From Hydrocarboniphaga daqingensis (GTDB lineage Bacteria > Pseudomonadota > Gammaproteobacteria > Nevskiales > Nevskiaceae), in the NCBI RefSeq assembly GCF_900129825.1, contig NZ_FQWZ01000001.1, positions 248,001-312,000 of the forward strand: a DNA stretch of 64,000 nt, in the 5' to 3' direction. Position 1 is the stretch's first letter. Every line of letters starts with the position of its first letter. The notes beneath the pieces were generated by a model. That model was not told the origin of the DNA. It worked only from the letters and a program-made list of their open reading frames with translations, and searched no databases. The position numbers and the translations under genes are program-made. Positions 1 to 8,929 of the stretch are shown here, piece after piece.

Positions 1-2
1 TT

Positions 3-746
3 CTGGAGATTCAGGCGGCGCTCGAGAGAAACCGCCCCGGCTACAGAACGGTGCCGGGCACCACGCTCAAGGACCGAGGCACCGGTCGGGTGATCTATAC
101 CCCGCCGACGCCGGACCTGCTGCCGGGCCTGATGTCCGACCTCGAACACTTCATCAACGACGACGGCCGCTACGCAGCCGACCCGCTAGTGAAGATGGCG
201 CTGATCCACCATCAGTTCGAGAGCATCCATCCGTTCAATGACGGCAACGGTCGTACCGGCCGCATCGTTAATGTGCTGTATCTGGTCAAGATGGGGCTGC
301 TGGATATTCCCGTGCTGTATCTGAGTCGCGCCATCGTCGGAACCAAGGCTGACTACTACCGTCTGCTGCAAAGCGTGCGTGACACCGGCGACTGGGAAAC
401 CTGGGTGATGTATTTGCTTGATGCCGTCGAAAGCACCGCTGCCCAGGGCATCACGACGATCCAGGCCATCAAGGCACTGCTGCTGGACACCAAGCACCGC
501 ATCCGCAGCCAGCACCGCTTCTACAGCCAAGACCTGATCAACAACCTGTTATCGCATCCGTACACCAAAATCGAGTTTCTGATGCGCGACTTGAAGGTGT
601 CCCGCATCACGGCCACGCGCTATCTGGATCTGTTGGCGGCCGATGGTTTCCTGCGCAAACGCAAGATCGGGCGCAGCAACTACTACATCAACGATCCGCT
701 GTTCCGCATTCTGACCGGCGAGGCCGCTCCGGCAGGCGAACGCTGA
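3..746 (+). CDS. Fic family protein with C-terminal winged helix (5' end outside window)
   Basis: Fic proteins usually transfer AMP from ATP to a hydroxyl side chain of a target protein. The 247 visible residues carry an intact Fic core motif, HPFNDGNGRTGR, at visible residues 76-87, with the catalytic His and the phosphate-binding loop. The last ~70 residues read as a winged helix (RDLKVSRITATRYLDLL followed by a wing ending NYYINDPLF), a layout known for Fic-wHTH proteins. The frame is open to the left edge (LEIQAALERNRPGYR precedes the GTG at 51), so that GTG is an internal Val and the true start lies upstream. It converges on dinB 51 bases away with no obvious terminator. Target protein unknown. 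Confidence 0.9.
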   Translation: MEIQAALERNRPGYRTVPGTTLKDRGTGRVIYTPPTPDLLPGLMSDLEHFINDDGRYAADPLVKMALIHHQFESIHPFNDGNGRTGRIVNVLYLVKMGLLDIPVLYLSRAIVGTKADYYRLLQSVRDTGDWETWVMYLLDAVESTAAQGITTIQAIKALLLDTKHRIRSQHRFYSQDLINNLLSHPYTKIEFLMRDLKVSRITATRYLDLLAADGFLRKRKIGRSNYYINDPLFRILTGEAAPAGER

Positions 747-797
747 CGCTCGCGACCCGGAACGACGCCGAGCCCATCGACAGCTGAGCCACGCGCT

Positions 798-1871
798 TCA
801 GAACCGTAGCTCGCTCTGCGGCTCGGCGACGGCATCCGGGTGGCCCGGATCGGTGAAGTTGCCGAGGCCGACTCCAACCAGTCGATAGCGGGTCTCGGGG
901 TCCAGCTCGACGCGCTCACGCAGGTTCAGCGCGATATCGCGGAACGCGGCCAGTGTGTCGGGCGGCGTCGGTGGCGTGTGGCTGCGCGTCAGAATCCGGA
1001 AGTCGGCGGTCTTGAGCTTGAGCACAACGGTGCGACCGATCCGTGCGGTCTTGCGGGATGCCGCCCATGCCTTGTCGGCCAGCGCCTCGATATGCGGCGC
1101 CAGCTGCGACAGCGGCAGGTCCTCGCGAAACGTGTCTTCGGCCGACACCGACTGCGTGGGCCGATCGGGCTTGACCGTGCTGTGGTCGATGCCCTGCGAC
1201 AGCTGGTGCAGCCGCGCGCCGTAACGGCCGAAGCGTTGCTCCAGCTCGGCCAAGGGCACCCGTTGCAGGTCACCACAAGTAGCGACGCCGATCGCCGCCA
1301 GCCGCTCGCCGGTGACCTTGCCGACACCTGGCAAGCGCGTCACCGGCAGCGTCGGCATGAATGCATCGACCTCTTCGGGGCGGATCACGAACAGACCGTC
1401 GGGCTTGTTCCAGTCCGACGCGATCTTGGCCAGGAACTTGTTCGGCGCGACGCCCGCCGATGCGGTCAGCGACAGCTCGGTGCGGATCTGTTCGCGGATG
1501 GCCTTGGCGACGCGGGTCGCGGTTGGCAGGCCGGTCTTGTTATCGGTGACGTCCAGATACGCCTCGTCGAGCGACAAGGGCTCGACCAGGTCGGTATGCC
1601 GCAGCATGATCTCGCGCACCGCGCGTGATACCGCACGATAGCGGTTGAAGTCGGGCGCGACGAACACCGCATCGGGGCATAGGCGCTCGGCGCGCACGGC
1701 CGGCATCGCCGAGCGGATGCCGTAGCGCCGCGCCTCATAGGAGGCCGCGCAGACCACCGATCGCTGACCGCGCCACGCAACAACCACGGGCCGACCGCGC
1801 AGCTGCGGGTCGTCGCGCTGTTCCACCGATGCGTAGAACGCATCCATGTCGACATGGATGATCTTGCGCAC
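798..1871 (-). CDS. dinB: DNA polymerase IV (Y family, translesion)
   Basis: Error-prone polymerase that extends past damaged or misaligned bases. The N-terminus has the palm motif HVDMDAFYASVEQRDDP, with the first metal-binding Asp, and SLDEAYLDVT near residue 100 has the catalytic Asp-Glu pair. A helix-hairpin-helix stretch (LPGVGKVTGERLAAIG) lies near residue 180 and a little-finger domain follows. At 357 aa it has the usual length. The start is GTG, chosen because MRKIIHVDMD matches the normal family N-terminus. It follows the HCCA-isomerase-like gene by 15 bases, so the two are probably cotranscribed. I saw no LexA box because the promoter would lie further upstream. Confidence 0.95.
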   Translation of the reverse strand: MRKIIHVDMDAFYASVEQRDDPQLRGRPVVVAWRGQRSVVCAASYEARRYGIRSAMPAVRAERLCPDAVFVAPDFNRYRAVSRAVREIMLRHTDLVEPLSLDEAYLDVTDNKTGLPTATRVAKAIREQIRTELSLTASAGVAPNKFLAKIASDWNKPDGLFVIRPEEVDAFMPTLPVTRLPGVGKVTGERLAAIGVATCGDLQRVPLAELEQRFGRYGARLHQLSQGIDHSTVKPDRPTQSVSAEDTFREDLPLSQLAPHIEALADKAWAASRKTARIGRTVVLKLKTADFRILTRSHTPPTPPDTLAAFRDIALNLRERVELDPETRYRLVGVGLGNFTDPGHPDAVAEPQSELRF

Positions 1872-1886
1872 GGCGATGCCGCGTCG

Positions 1887-2552
1887 CTACGGCGCCTTGG
1901 CCGCCGCGCGCGCGGCGATTGCAGCGCGCTGGATGCCGATCGGCAGCGCGTCGATGCGCTGCATCTCGGGGCTGGCGAACAGCTGCGGATTGTCCAGCCA
2001 GGCCAGGAACAGCGGCGTCGCGTCGTTGCCCCAGAACACTTCACCACCGGCTACCAGGCTCGGCACACCGAACACCTGGGCGGCGATCGCACGGTCGTAG
2101 TGATCGCGCAACGTCTGCTTGACCTCGGCGCTGGCCAGCGCCGCGGCCGCGTCACGGACACCGAGCCGCTCGGCCAGCGGCAACAAGGCATCGACCGTGT
2201 CGGCGCCGTGGCCGTCGCGCCAGATCCAGTCAAAGATCGCGTCGATCGTGTCGAAGCCAGAGCCCGCCGCGACGCACAGCCGCAGCGCCGGCATCGGGTT
2301 GAACGGATGCGTCGGCGGAAAGCGCAGCGGCCGCCCAAGCTGCTGGCCCTGCCATGAGGCCATCCGATACGTGAAGCGGCGCTTGGCCGGCAGTTCAGCC
2401 GGGCCTATCGAGCCCAGGTGATCGAGCAGCGCGCCGAACAGGAACGGGCGCGGTGTGATCTGGACGCGGCCGTTCTCGTGCAAGGCACGCACCTGCGGCC
2501 ATTGCAGGTAGGAAAACGGCGAGACGAAATCAAAGAACCAGTCGGCTTGCAT
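1887..2552 (-). CDS. 2-hydroxychromene-2-carboxylate isomerase family protein (DsbA-like fold)
   Basis: A kappa-class GST/DsbA-like oxidoreductase. The best-studied relatives isomerise 2-hydroxychromene-2-carboxylate in naphthalene breakdown with glutathione as cofactor. The N-terminus WFFDFVSPFSYLQWPQ has the Ser of the family active site in place of a CxxC pair. The late motif FGVPSLVAGGEVFWGND is the cis-Pro region. Length 221 aa is normal. GGAG sits 6 bases before the ATG. There are no aromatic-degradation genes nearby, so the substrate here is open and the name should be read as a family label. The order serA, this gene, dinB is collinear. Confidence 0.85.
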   Translation of the reverse strand: MQADWFFDFVSPFSYLQWPQVRALHENGRVQITPRPFLFGALLDHLGSIGPAELPAKRRFTYRMASWQGQQLGRPLRFPPTHPFNPMPALRLCVAAGSGFDTIDAIFDWIWRDGHGADTVDALLPLAERLGVRDAAAALASAEVKQTLRDHYDRAIAAQVFGVPSLVAGGEVFWGNDATPLFLAWLDNPQLFASPEMQRIDALPIGIQRAAIAARAAAKAP

Positions 2553-2630
2553 GTCGCGCTCTCCATCGGAAAGCCGCGAGCATAGCCGCCGCTGCGGCCG
2601 GCCGACACATCCGTCGGCCGGCCCGGCGAC

Positions 2631-3866
2631 TCAGTACAGCAGTCGCGTCTTCAGCGTGCCGGGGATCGCTGCCAGCTTGTCCTTCAGCGTCTCGGCCTGC
2701 TCCTCGTTGGCCGACACGTCGATGACCACGTAGCCGACTTCGCCGCTGGTCTGCAGGAACTGCGCGTCGATGTTGACCGCTTCGGCCGAGAACAGATTGT
2801 TGATCTGCATCAGCATGCCCGGCATGTTGCGGTGGATGTGCAGCAAGCGGCGACTGGTCGGATGCTCGGGCAGCGACACTTCGGGGAAGTTGACGGCCGA
2901 CAGCGTCGAGCCGTTGTCGCTGTAGCGGATCAGCTTGGCCGCGACTTCAAGGCCGATGTTCTCCTGCGCTTCGAACGTGCTGCCGCCGACGTGCGGCGTC
3001 AGGATCACGTTCGGCAAGCCCTGCAGCGGCGATACGAAAGCCTCGTTGTTGCCCTTGGGCTCGACCGGGAATACGTCGACGGCAGCGCCACCGATCTGGC
3101 CGCTGCGGATCGCCTCGGCCAGCGCTTCGATGACAACGACAGTGCCACGCGCGGCATTGATGAACAGCGCGCCCGGCTTCATCGCCGCAAACTCGGCAGC
3201 GCCAATCATCCACTGCGTCTGCGGCGTTTCGGGCACGTGCAGCGTGACGATGTCGCTGCGCGCCAGCAGCTCACCGAGCGAGGCCACCGGCGTGGCATTG
3301 CCCAGCGCCAGCTGCGTTTCGATGTCGTAGAAGATCACGCGCATGCCCAGGCTTTCGGCCAGCACGCCGACCTGCGTGCCGATGTGGCCATAGCCGACGA
3401 TGCCCAGCGTCTTGCCGCGCACTTCATAGCTGCCGACGGCCGACTTCGACCAGCCGCCGACATGACACTGGGCGCTCTTCTCGGGGATGCGGCGCATCAG
3501 CATGATCGCCTCGGCGATCACCAGCTCGGCCACGCTGCGCGTGTTCGAGTACGGCGCGTTGAACACCGGAATGCCGCGCGCCTGCGCTGCGTCGAGCGCG
3601 ATCTGGTTGGTGCCGATGCAGAACGCACCAACGGCCATCAACCGCCGCGAGTTCTGGAAGATTTCCGGCGTCAGCTGGCTGCGCGAGCGGATGCCGACGA
3701 TGTGCGCCGTGGCGACCGCAGCGGCCAACTCGGCTTCGGGCAGCGACTTTTCATGAAACTCGATGTTGCTGTAGCCGGCCGCGCGGAAGGTTTCCACGGC
3801 CGTGCGTGCCACGCCTTCGAGCAACAGCACCTTGATGTCCTGCTTGGGAAACGAGGTCTTTTTCAC
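2631..3866 (-). CDS. serA: D-3-phosphoglycerate dehydrogenase
   Basis: First step of serine synthesis: oxidises 3-phosphoglycerate to 3-phosphohydroxypyruvate with NAD+. The NAD-binding motif GKTLGIVGYGHIGTQVG lies near residues 150-165, the D-isomer dehydrogenase signatures follow (LHVPETPQTQWMIG and a RGTVV segment), and the catalytic His region is LTPHVGGSTFEAQ. The last ~80 residues form a regulatory ACT domain (HRNMPGMLMQINNLFSAEAVN), the E. coli-like short form that serine inhibits. The length, 411 aa, matches E. coli SerA. Transcription is from the right; the 66-base gap to the peptidase gene holds a CATAGT hexamer that could be a -10 element. Confidence 0.97.
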   Translation of the reverse strand: MKKTSFPKQDIKVLLLEGVARTAVETFRAAGYSNIEFHEKSLPEAELAAAVATAHIVGIRSRSQLTPEIFQNSRRLMAVGAFCIGTNQIALDAAQARGIPVFNAPYSNTRSVAELVIAEAIMLMRRIPEKSAQCHVGGWSKSAVGSYEVRGKTLGIVGYGHIGTQVGVLAESLGMRVIFYDIETQLALGNATPVASLGELLARSDIVTLHVPETPQTQWMIGAAEFAAMKPGALFINAARGTVVVIEALAEAIRSGQIGGAAVDVFPVEPKGNNEAFVSPLQGLPNVILTPHVGGSTFEAQENIGLEVAAKLIRYSDNGSTLSAVNFPEVSLPEHPTSRRLLHIHRNMPGMLMQINNLFSAEAVNIDAQFLQTSGEVGYVVIDVSANEEQAETLKDKLAAIPGTLKTRLLY

Positions 3867-3932
3867 GATGCATCACCCGGGAGCCAAAATTGGGGGCGCG
3901 CACTATGCCAGAGGGGCCTGCCAGTGAACATG

Positions 3933-5048
3933 TTAGGCCGCCACTGCCGGACCGGCGCGCAGGCCATCGTCGGCCTGCGGAGTGCGGCGGCTGACCGTGT
4001 CGTGGATGAAACGCAGCTTGTCGATACTGGCCGGCGACAGCATGAACGGATAGCTGTCGGGCTGGCCCAGGCTGCGGCTGAGGCTGTTGAGCGCGTACGT
4101 CAGCGACAGCCAGTTGTCGATCATCTGGTCGAACGGCTGCGTACGCGACGCCTCGACGTTCGGCGGCGGTTGCAGCCTGGGCTCGTCGCGGCGCTTCGGT
4201 TGCAGTGCCAAGCCGCAGGCCGCTGCCGTTTCCAGCGAGTCGATCATATGCAGGTAATGCGCCCAGGTTTCAGCCCAGTCCTCCCAGGGATGCGAACTGG
4301 CATAGCTGCTGACGAAGCGCGTCTGCCAGTCGGCTGCGGGCCCCGCCTGGTAATGGCGCTGCAGCGCCGCCGCGTAATCGTCGCGCTCGTCACCAAACAG
4401 GGCGCGGAATGCGTCGAGCTTCGCCGCATCGTCCTTGATCAACTGGTCCCAGTAGTAATGGCCGACTTCATGACGGAAGTGACCCAGCAGCGTGCGATAA
4501 GGCTCATGCAGCGCCAGCCGCCGCTTCTCGCGTTCCAGATCATCGGCTTCGGCGGCGTTGATCGTGATCAGCCCGTTGTCGTGTCCGGTCAGCACCGGCG
4601 CATCGGCGACCAACTCGTCGCTGAGAAACTCGAATGCCAGGCCACGCACCGGGTCCTGTTGACGACTCTGCAACGGCAGCTTCAGTTCGATCAGGCTGTA
4701 GACCAAGCGCCGCTTGGCAGATTCGAGGCGCGCCCATTGTTCGAGCTTGCCCGGCAACTCCAAGTTGGGCAGCACTTGGGTCAGACGACACGACACACAC
4801 AGCGTCTGCTCATCGTCGGCCGGCACGGCCCAGTTGCACACCTGATGCTGCGGGTAGTTGGCGCAGAGACGGTAACGACGGCCCTTGGAAGCCGGCGCCA
4901 GTGAGCGCCAGCGATCGTCGACTTCGGGCTCCAGCGCTGCCATCTCGCAGGTGTCCGGCAGAAACGCCAGCGCGTGGCCGCAGTGCGTGCAGTTCACGTT
5001 CTCGAAGAAGACCGTGTTCTGGCAATGCTGGCAGTGGAAGACTTTCAT
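3933..5048 (-). CDS. Putative zinc-binding metallopeptidase with N-terminal zinc ribbon
   Basis: Uncharacterised protein of the putative zinc-binding peptidase family. The N-terminus has a zinc ribbon of two C-x2-C knuckles (FHCQHCQN and NCTHCGHAL), followed by further Cys near residue 65 and 80 (LCANYPQHQVC, TLCVSCRL). The middle has FRHEVGHYYWDQL, an HExxH zincin motif, and ETWAHYLHMIDSLETA downstream may give the third ligand. No signal peptide is visible, so it is probably cytoplasmic. Length 371 aa is typical. Substrate and role are unknown. It is divergent from the N-formylglutamate amidohydrolase gene. Confidence 0.85.
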   Translation of the reverse strand: MKVFHCQHCQNTVFFENVNCTHCGHALAFLPDTCEMAALEPEVDDRWRSLAPASKGRRYRLCANYPQHQVCNWAVPADDEQTLCVSCRLTQVLPNLELPGKLEQWARLESAKRRLVYSLIELKLPLQSRQQDPVRGLAFEFLSDELVADAPVLTGHDNGLITINAAEADDLEREKRRLALHEPYRTLLGHFRHEVGHYYWDQLIKDDAAKLDAFRALFGDERDDYAAALQRHYQAGPAADWQTRFVSSYASSHPWEDWAETWAHYLHMIDSLETAAACGLALQPKRRDEPRLQPPPNVEASRTQPFDQMIDNWLSLTYALNSLSRSLGQPDSYPFMLSPASIDKLRFIHDTVSRRTPQADDGLRAGPAVAA

Positions 5049-5119
5049 GGACTACCTTGTCGGGCCGCGTATCGCACGCGGCGGCGCCGCATAGCCTGAC
5101 CGTGACCACTGGACTGGAC

Positions 5120-5926
5120 ATGAACGATCACGATGGTAGCGCAGGCCTGCTCGGTGCCGCCGAACCCGCCCCGGCATACCGGACCGGCGAGCACGCGCGC
5201 TCACGCTGGCTGCTGACCGGCGATCACGCCGGCTTGCACGTGCCATCGCAGCTGGGCGATCTGGGACTGCCGCAGGCTGACTGGCAACGCCACATCGCCT
5301 GCGACATCGGCGTGCAAGGCTTGGGCGATGCCTTGGCGGCGCAGCTCGACGCCACGTTCATCGCACAGCGCTATTCGCGTCTGGTGATCGACTGCAATCG
5401 TGATCCGGCCAGCGACGGCTCGATCGTCGAATCCAGCGACGGCAGCATCATTCCCGGCAACGTCGGCCTGGATGCCGCGCAGCGCCTCGCGCGCCGACGC
5501 GCGATCTACGACCCCTATCACGCGTGCATCGAGCAGACCTTGGCGCAGCGCGCGCATCGGGGCCAACCCAGTTGGCTGCTGCTGCTCCACAGCTTCACTC
5601 CGCTGCTGCAATCGCAGCGGCGACCCTGGCATCTGGGGCTGCTGTATCACCGTGACGCGCGGCTCGCGCTGGCGCTCAAAGCGAGTCTGCAGGCGCTACC
5701 GCAGACGCCCGTCGACGCGCTGTGCATCGGCGATAACGAGCCGTATTCCGGTGCAGACGGCACGGACGTTGCGCTGAATCGGTATGGTGAGGCGCTGGGC
5801 CTGCCCTACGTCGAGTTGGAGATTCGTCAGGACCTGATCGCAACGCCGGCGCAGCAACACCAATGGGCTCGCTTTCTTGCGGATGCTCTGCGCGATCTGA
5901 CGTTGCGTCCGCTACCCGATCGCTGA
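5120..5926 (+). CDS. N-formylglutamate amidohydrolase family protein
   Basis: Family members hydrolyse N-formyl-L-glutamate (end of one histidine breakdown route) or related N-acyl amino acids. Recognisable family segments are WLLTGDHAG at the N-terminus, YSRLVIDCNRDPAS and SDGSIIPGNVG in the middle, and VALNRYGEALGLPYVELEIRQDLI near the end. I chose the ATG at 5120 because the frame upstream overlaps the divergent peptidase gene and has no family resemblance; GTG at 5102 is an alternative. Length 268 aa fits the family. No hut genes are nearby, so the physiological substrate is uncertain. Confidence 0.88.
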   Translation: MNDHDGSAGLLGAAEPAPAYRTGEHARSRWLLTGDHAGLHVPSQLGDLGLPQADWQRHIACDIGVQGLGDALAAQLDATFIAQRYSRLVIDCNRDPASDGSIVESSDGSIIPGNVGLDAAQRLARRRAIYDPYHACIEQTLAQRAHRGQPSWLLLLHSFTPLLQSQRRPWHLGLLYHRDARLALALKASLQALPQTPVDALCIGDNEPYSGADGTDVALNRYGEALGLPYVELEIRQDLIATPAQQHQWARFLADALRDLTLRPLPDR

Positions 5927-6038
5927 GCGTTATCGCGCCAACACGGCCGCGCCGCTGCGCCTGCTTTAAGTTCACGGCAAGCCGCCGTGGGCTACACCGC
6001 TCACAGATCGCGCCACCCCGCGCGCAGGGATACCCGAG

Positions 6039-6845
6039 ATGCTGATCCGTGTGGGCTTTGAAATGGCGTTCGACTGTCCGCAGCCGACGCCGATGATCCT
6101 GACCCTGAACGTGCATGCCTGCCGCAGCGGCGACCTTCAGGAGCCCGATCGATTGCAGACGCAGCCGGCCGTTCCGTTGGAGCAGTACCACGACGCGTAC
6201 GGCAACTTCTGTACGCGGCTGGTCGCGCCTCAAGGGGCGTTTCAGATCAGTTCGGACACCGTGGTGATCGACAGCGGCCTGCCGGAGCCCGAATACCCTA
6301 GTGCGCGCGAAGTTCCGGTCAACGAGTTGCCGAACGACACGCTGGTCTACCTGCTGCCGAGCCGCTATTGCGAGAGTGATCTGCTGCTGCCGGTCGCCTG
6401 GCAGTTGTTCGGCTCGGTATCACCGGGCTGGTGGCGCGTGCAGGCCGTGTGCGATTGGGTGCACCAACATCTGAGCTTTGGGTACGCCTATGCGCGACCG
6501 ACGAAAACCGCGTTCGAGGCCTACAACGAAAAGCTCGGCGTGTGCCGCGACTATGCGCATCTGGCGATCGCGATGCTGCGCGCCTTGAACATACCGGCGC
6601 GCTACTGCACGACCTATCTAGGTGACATCGGCGTACCCAAAGTCGATGCGCCGATGGATTTCGCCGGTTGCCTGGAGGCCTATGTCGGCGACGCCTGGCA
6701 CTTCTTCGACCCCAGAAACGGAGCGCGCAGGATCGGCCGCATTCCGATCGCCCGCGGCCGCGACGCCGCCGACGTGGCGATCTCGACGTCGTACGGCCCG
6801 ACCACGCTGCTCCGCTTCAAGGTCTGGACCGACGAAGTCGGCTGA
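6039..6845 (+). CDS. Transglutaminase-like cysteine peptidase-fold protein
   Basis: Transglutaminase-like superfamily protein of 268 aa. The core is LGVCRDYAHLAIAMLRALNIPARY, given here in outline: the nucleophile Cys lies in GVCRDYAHLA near residue 170, and the second core strand reads MDFAGCLEAYVGDAWHFFDP with the Asp. At the position where classic members have the catalytic His (four residues before the Glu of LEAY) this protein has Ala. No signal peptide is visible. The start has GCAGGGA 8 bases upstream. A hairpin at 5973-5989 lies between this gene and the amidohydrolase. The function of the subfamily is not known to me; protease, transglutaminase or non-catalytic roles are possible. 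Confidence 0.82.
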   Translation: MLIRVGFEMAFDCPQPTPMILTLNVHACRSGDLQEPDRLQTQPAVPLEQYHDAYGNFCTRLVAPQGAFQISSDTVVIDSGLPEPEYPSAREVPVNELPNDTLVYLLPSRYCESDLLLPVAWQLFGSVSPGWWRVQAVCDWVHQHLSFGYAYARPTKTAFEAYNEKLGVCRDYAHLAIAMLRALNIPARYCTTYLGDIGVPKVDAPMDFAGCLEAYVGDAWHFFDPRNGARRIGRIPIARGRDAADVAISTSYGPTTLLRFKVWTDEVG

Positions 6846-6866
6846 GATCGGCCTGCAGGCGCCAAA

Positions 6867-7901
6867 TCAGGCCGCTGCGATCCGCGCGACCAGCGCATCG
6901 GTGAACACGCGCGTGCTGGCGCTGCCGCCCAGATCGCCGGTGCGCACCTTGTCGAGGTTGACGGTCTGATCAATCGCGGTCCGCAGGCGCGTGGCCTTGT
7001 CGTGCAGCTTGACGTGGTCGAGCATCATGGCCGCGCCGAGCATCAGCGCGATCGGGTTGGCGATGCCCTTGCCGGCGATGTCCGGTGCCGAACCGTGCAC
7101 GGCTTCGAAGATCGCCGCATCAGCGCCAATGTTGGCACCCGGCGCCATGCCCAAGCCGCCGACGAGGCCGGCGCACAAGTCGGAGATGATGTCGCCGAAC
7201 AGATTGGTCGTGACCAGCGTGTCGAACTGCCACGGATTGATCACCAGCTTCATCGTGCAGGCATCGACGATCGCCTCGTCCATCAGAATCCGGCCTTCAT
7301 ACTTGCTCTTGTAGAGCTTGCGCGCTTCATCGAGAAAGATGCCGGTCAGCGCCTTCATGATGTTGGCCTTGTGCACCACGGTGACTTTCTTGCGGCCAAG
7401 CGCGATCGCGTTTTCGAATGCGTACTCGAGCAGTCGGCGCGAACCCTGGCGGGTATTGACGCCGGTGGCGATCGCGACGGCCTCGGGATCACCGTCCATC
7501 GGAATGAAGTGCTCGTAGCCCATGTACAAGCCTTCGACGTTTTCGCGGAACACCATCAGATCCACGTTCTCGTAGCGGCCGCCCGGGATGATCGTTTTGG
7601 TCGGACGCACGTTGGCGTACAGCTTGAACGCTTCGCGCAAGCGCACGTTGCTGCTGCGATAGCCACCGCCGGATGGCGTTTCCAGCGGACCCTTCAGCGC
7701 CAGCCGGGTGCTGCGGATCGACTCCATCGTCGCTGGTGGCAGCGCATCGCCGGTGGTCTGCATGGCGGCCAGGCCAGCGGTCTGGACGTCCCATTCGAAC
7801 GGCGCCTGCAGCGCTTCGAGCGCCTTGAGCGTTGCTTCCATGATTTCCGGGCCGATACCGTCGCCGGGGATCAAAGTGGCGCGAATGGGAGTGTTCGTCA
7901 T
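6867..7901 (-). CDS. NAD-type isocitrate/isopropylmalate dehydrogenase family protein
   Basis: Beta-decarboxylating dehydrogenase of 344 aa, most like NAD-dependent isocitrate dehydrogenase. The substrate loop SSNVRLREAFKLYANVRP has the Ser and Asn pattern of isocitrate enzymes rather than the Leu-rich helix of isopropylmalate enzymes. Metal ligands sit in TTNLFGDIISDL, and HGSAPDIAGKGIANP has the Asp typical of NAD preference. No leuCD genes are adjacent, which also argues against leucine synthesis. Homoisocitrate or tartrate/malate-type relatives cannot be excluded from motifs alone. It is divergent from the cyclophilin gene with a 78-base shared upstream region. Confidence 0.88.
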   Translation of the reverse strand: MTNTPIRATLIPGDGIGPEIMEATLKALEALQAPFEWDVQTAGLAAMQTTGDALPPATMESIRSTRLALKGPLETPSGGGYRSSNVRLREAFKLYANVRPTKTIIPGGRYENVDLMVFRENVEGLYMGYEHFIPMDGDPEAVAIATGVNTRQGSRRLLEYAFENAIALGRKKVTVVHKANIMKALTGIFLDEARKLYKSKYEGRILMDEAIVDACTMKLVINPWQFDTLVTTNLFGDIISDLCAGLVGGLGMAPGANIGADAAIFEAVHGSAPDIAGKGIANPIALMLGAAMMLDHVKLHDKATRLRTAIDQTVNLDKVRTGDLGGSASTRVFTDALVARIAAA

Positions 7902-7979
7902 AGGGTTTTCCGTCCGTAGGTCGTATACAAGCTCGCCACTCTAGCGCCGAAACGCGCCGTAATCGAAGGGGATTTTCCG

Positions 7980-8915
7980 ATGCGTGCCATCCATTTTCTA
8001 GGCATTGCGATGCTGTCGGCCGCCATCATCGGCTGCCAGACGCACCCGGCGCTTGCGCCCGGCAGCGCCGCACCACAACCGCCCGCCAGCAGCAGCGCGG
8101 TGCTCGCCGCCAGCACGGCGGCCGACTGGCGCGAGGTGCCGCCCGAGCAATTGCTGGTGATGACGCTGGCCGGAGGCGGCCGCGTGCTGATGGAACTGGC
8201 GCCGGAGTTTGCCCCGCTGCATGCGGACAACATCCGTCAGCTGGCGCGCAGCGGCTATTACGACGGCCTGGCGATCCTGCGCGTGCAGGACAACTACGTC
8301 GTGCAATGGGGCGATCCGAACGAACAGCAGCCGCGTAGCGTCGGTGCTGCACAGCGCACGCTGCCAGGGGAATTCAGTCGCCCGATCGCCGGGCTCGCCG
8401 AGTTCACACCGCTGCCCGATGGCGATGTGTATGCCGCACAAGTCGGGCACAGCGGTGGATTTGCAGCCGCACGCGACCCGGCGCGGGGACAAGCTTGGCT
8501 GGCCCATTGCTACGGCGCGCTTGGCGTTGGTCGCGGCATGGGCGCCGACAGCGGCGGCGGCCCGGAGCTGTACGTGGTGATCGGCCACGCACCGCGCCAC
8601 CTCGACCGCAACATCACGCTGGCCGGACGCGTGCTGCAGGGCATGGATCAGCTGACCGCGCTGCCGCGTGGCACCGGCCCGCTGGGCTTTTACGAAAAGC
8701 CGGATCAGTACGTGACGATCGCGAGCATCCGCGCCGCAGCGGATCTGCCGACGTCCGAACGCCCTGCGTTGCAGGTGCTGCGCACCAATACGCCGCTGTG
8801 GGCAGCCTACGTCGACACCCGGCGCAACCGACGTGACCCCTGGTTCATCGAAGCCACCGGTCACGTCGACCTGTGCAATGTCGGCGTGCCGGTGCGCCAG
8901 ACACCGCGCGGTTAG
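7980..8915 (+). CDS. Peptidylprolyl isomerase, cyclophilin type, predicted lipoprotein
   Basis: Cyclophilin-fold prolyl isomerase exported to the envelope. The N-terminus is a signal peptide ending in a lipobox, AAIIGC, with Cys near residue 20, followed by a Pro/Ala/Ser-rich linker. The cyclophilin domain starts at [18 protein letters not shown] and includes [23 protein letters not shown], where a typical domain has FHRVI...QGGDP. Arg is present but several catalytic-region residues differ from E. coli PpiA, so activity is likely but not certain. The domain has insertions (311 aa total against about 190 for PpiA). GGGGA precedes the ATG by 7 bases. It converges on the M3 peptidase gene with 14 bases between them. 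Confidence 0.85.
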   Translation: MRAIHFLGIAMLSAAIIGCQTHPALAPGSAAPQPPASSSAVLAASTAADWREVPPEQLLVMTLAGGGRVLMELAPEFAPLHADNIRQLARSGYYDGLAILRVQDNYVVQWGDPNEQQPRSVGAAQRTLPGEFSRPIAGLAEFTPLPDGDVYAAQVGHSGGFAAARDPARGQAWLAHCYGALGVGRGMGADSGGGPELYVVIGHAPRHLDRNITLAGRVLQGMDQLTALPRGTGPLGFYEKPDQYVTIASIRAAADLPTSERPALQVLRTNTPLWAAYVDTRRNRRDPWFIEATGHVDLCNVGVPVRQTPRG

Positions 8916-8929
8916 CGCGGTTAGGGCCG

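Noticed and set aside
1-746. Fic gene as part of a toxin-antitoxin pair
   Set aside because: No antitoxin-like gene is visible on the window side, and the winged-helix type of Fic protein is usually single; the left side cannot be seen.
2832-4904. 690-codon plus-strand frame opposite serA and the zinc peptidase
   Set aside because: Same effect as above; it spans two genes and their promoter gap without any recognisable motif.
5973-5989. Terminator after the N-formylglutamate amidohydrolase gene
   Set aside because: CACGGC/GCCGTG is a six-pair stem with no T-run; too weak to call.
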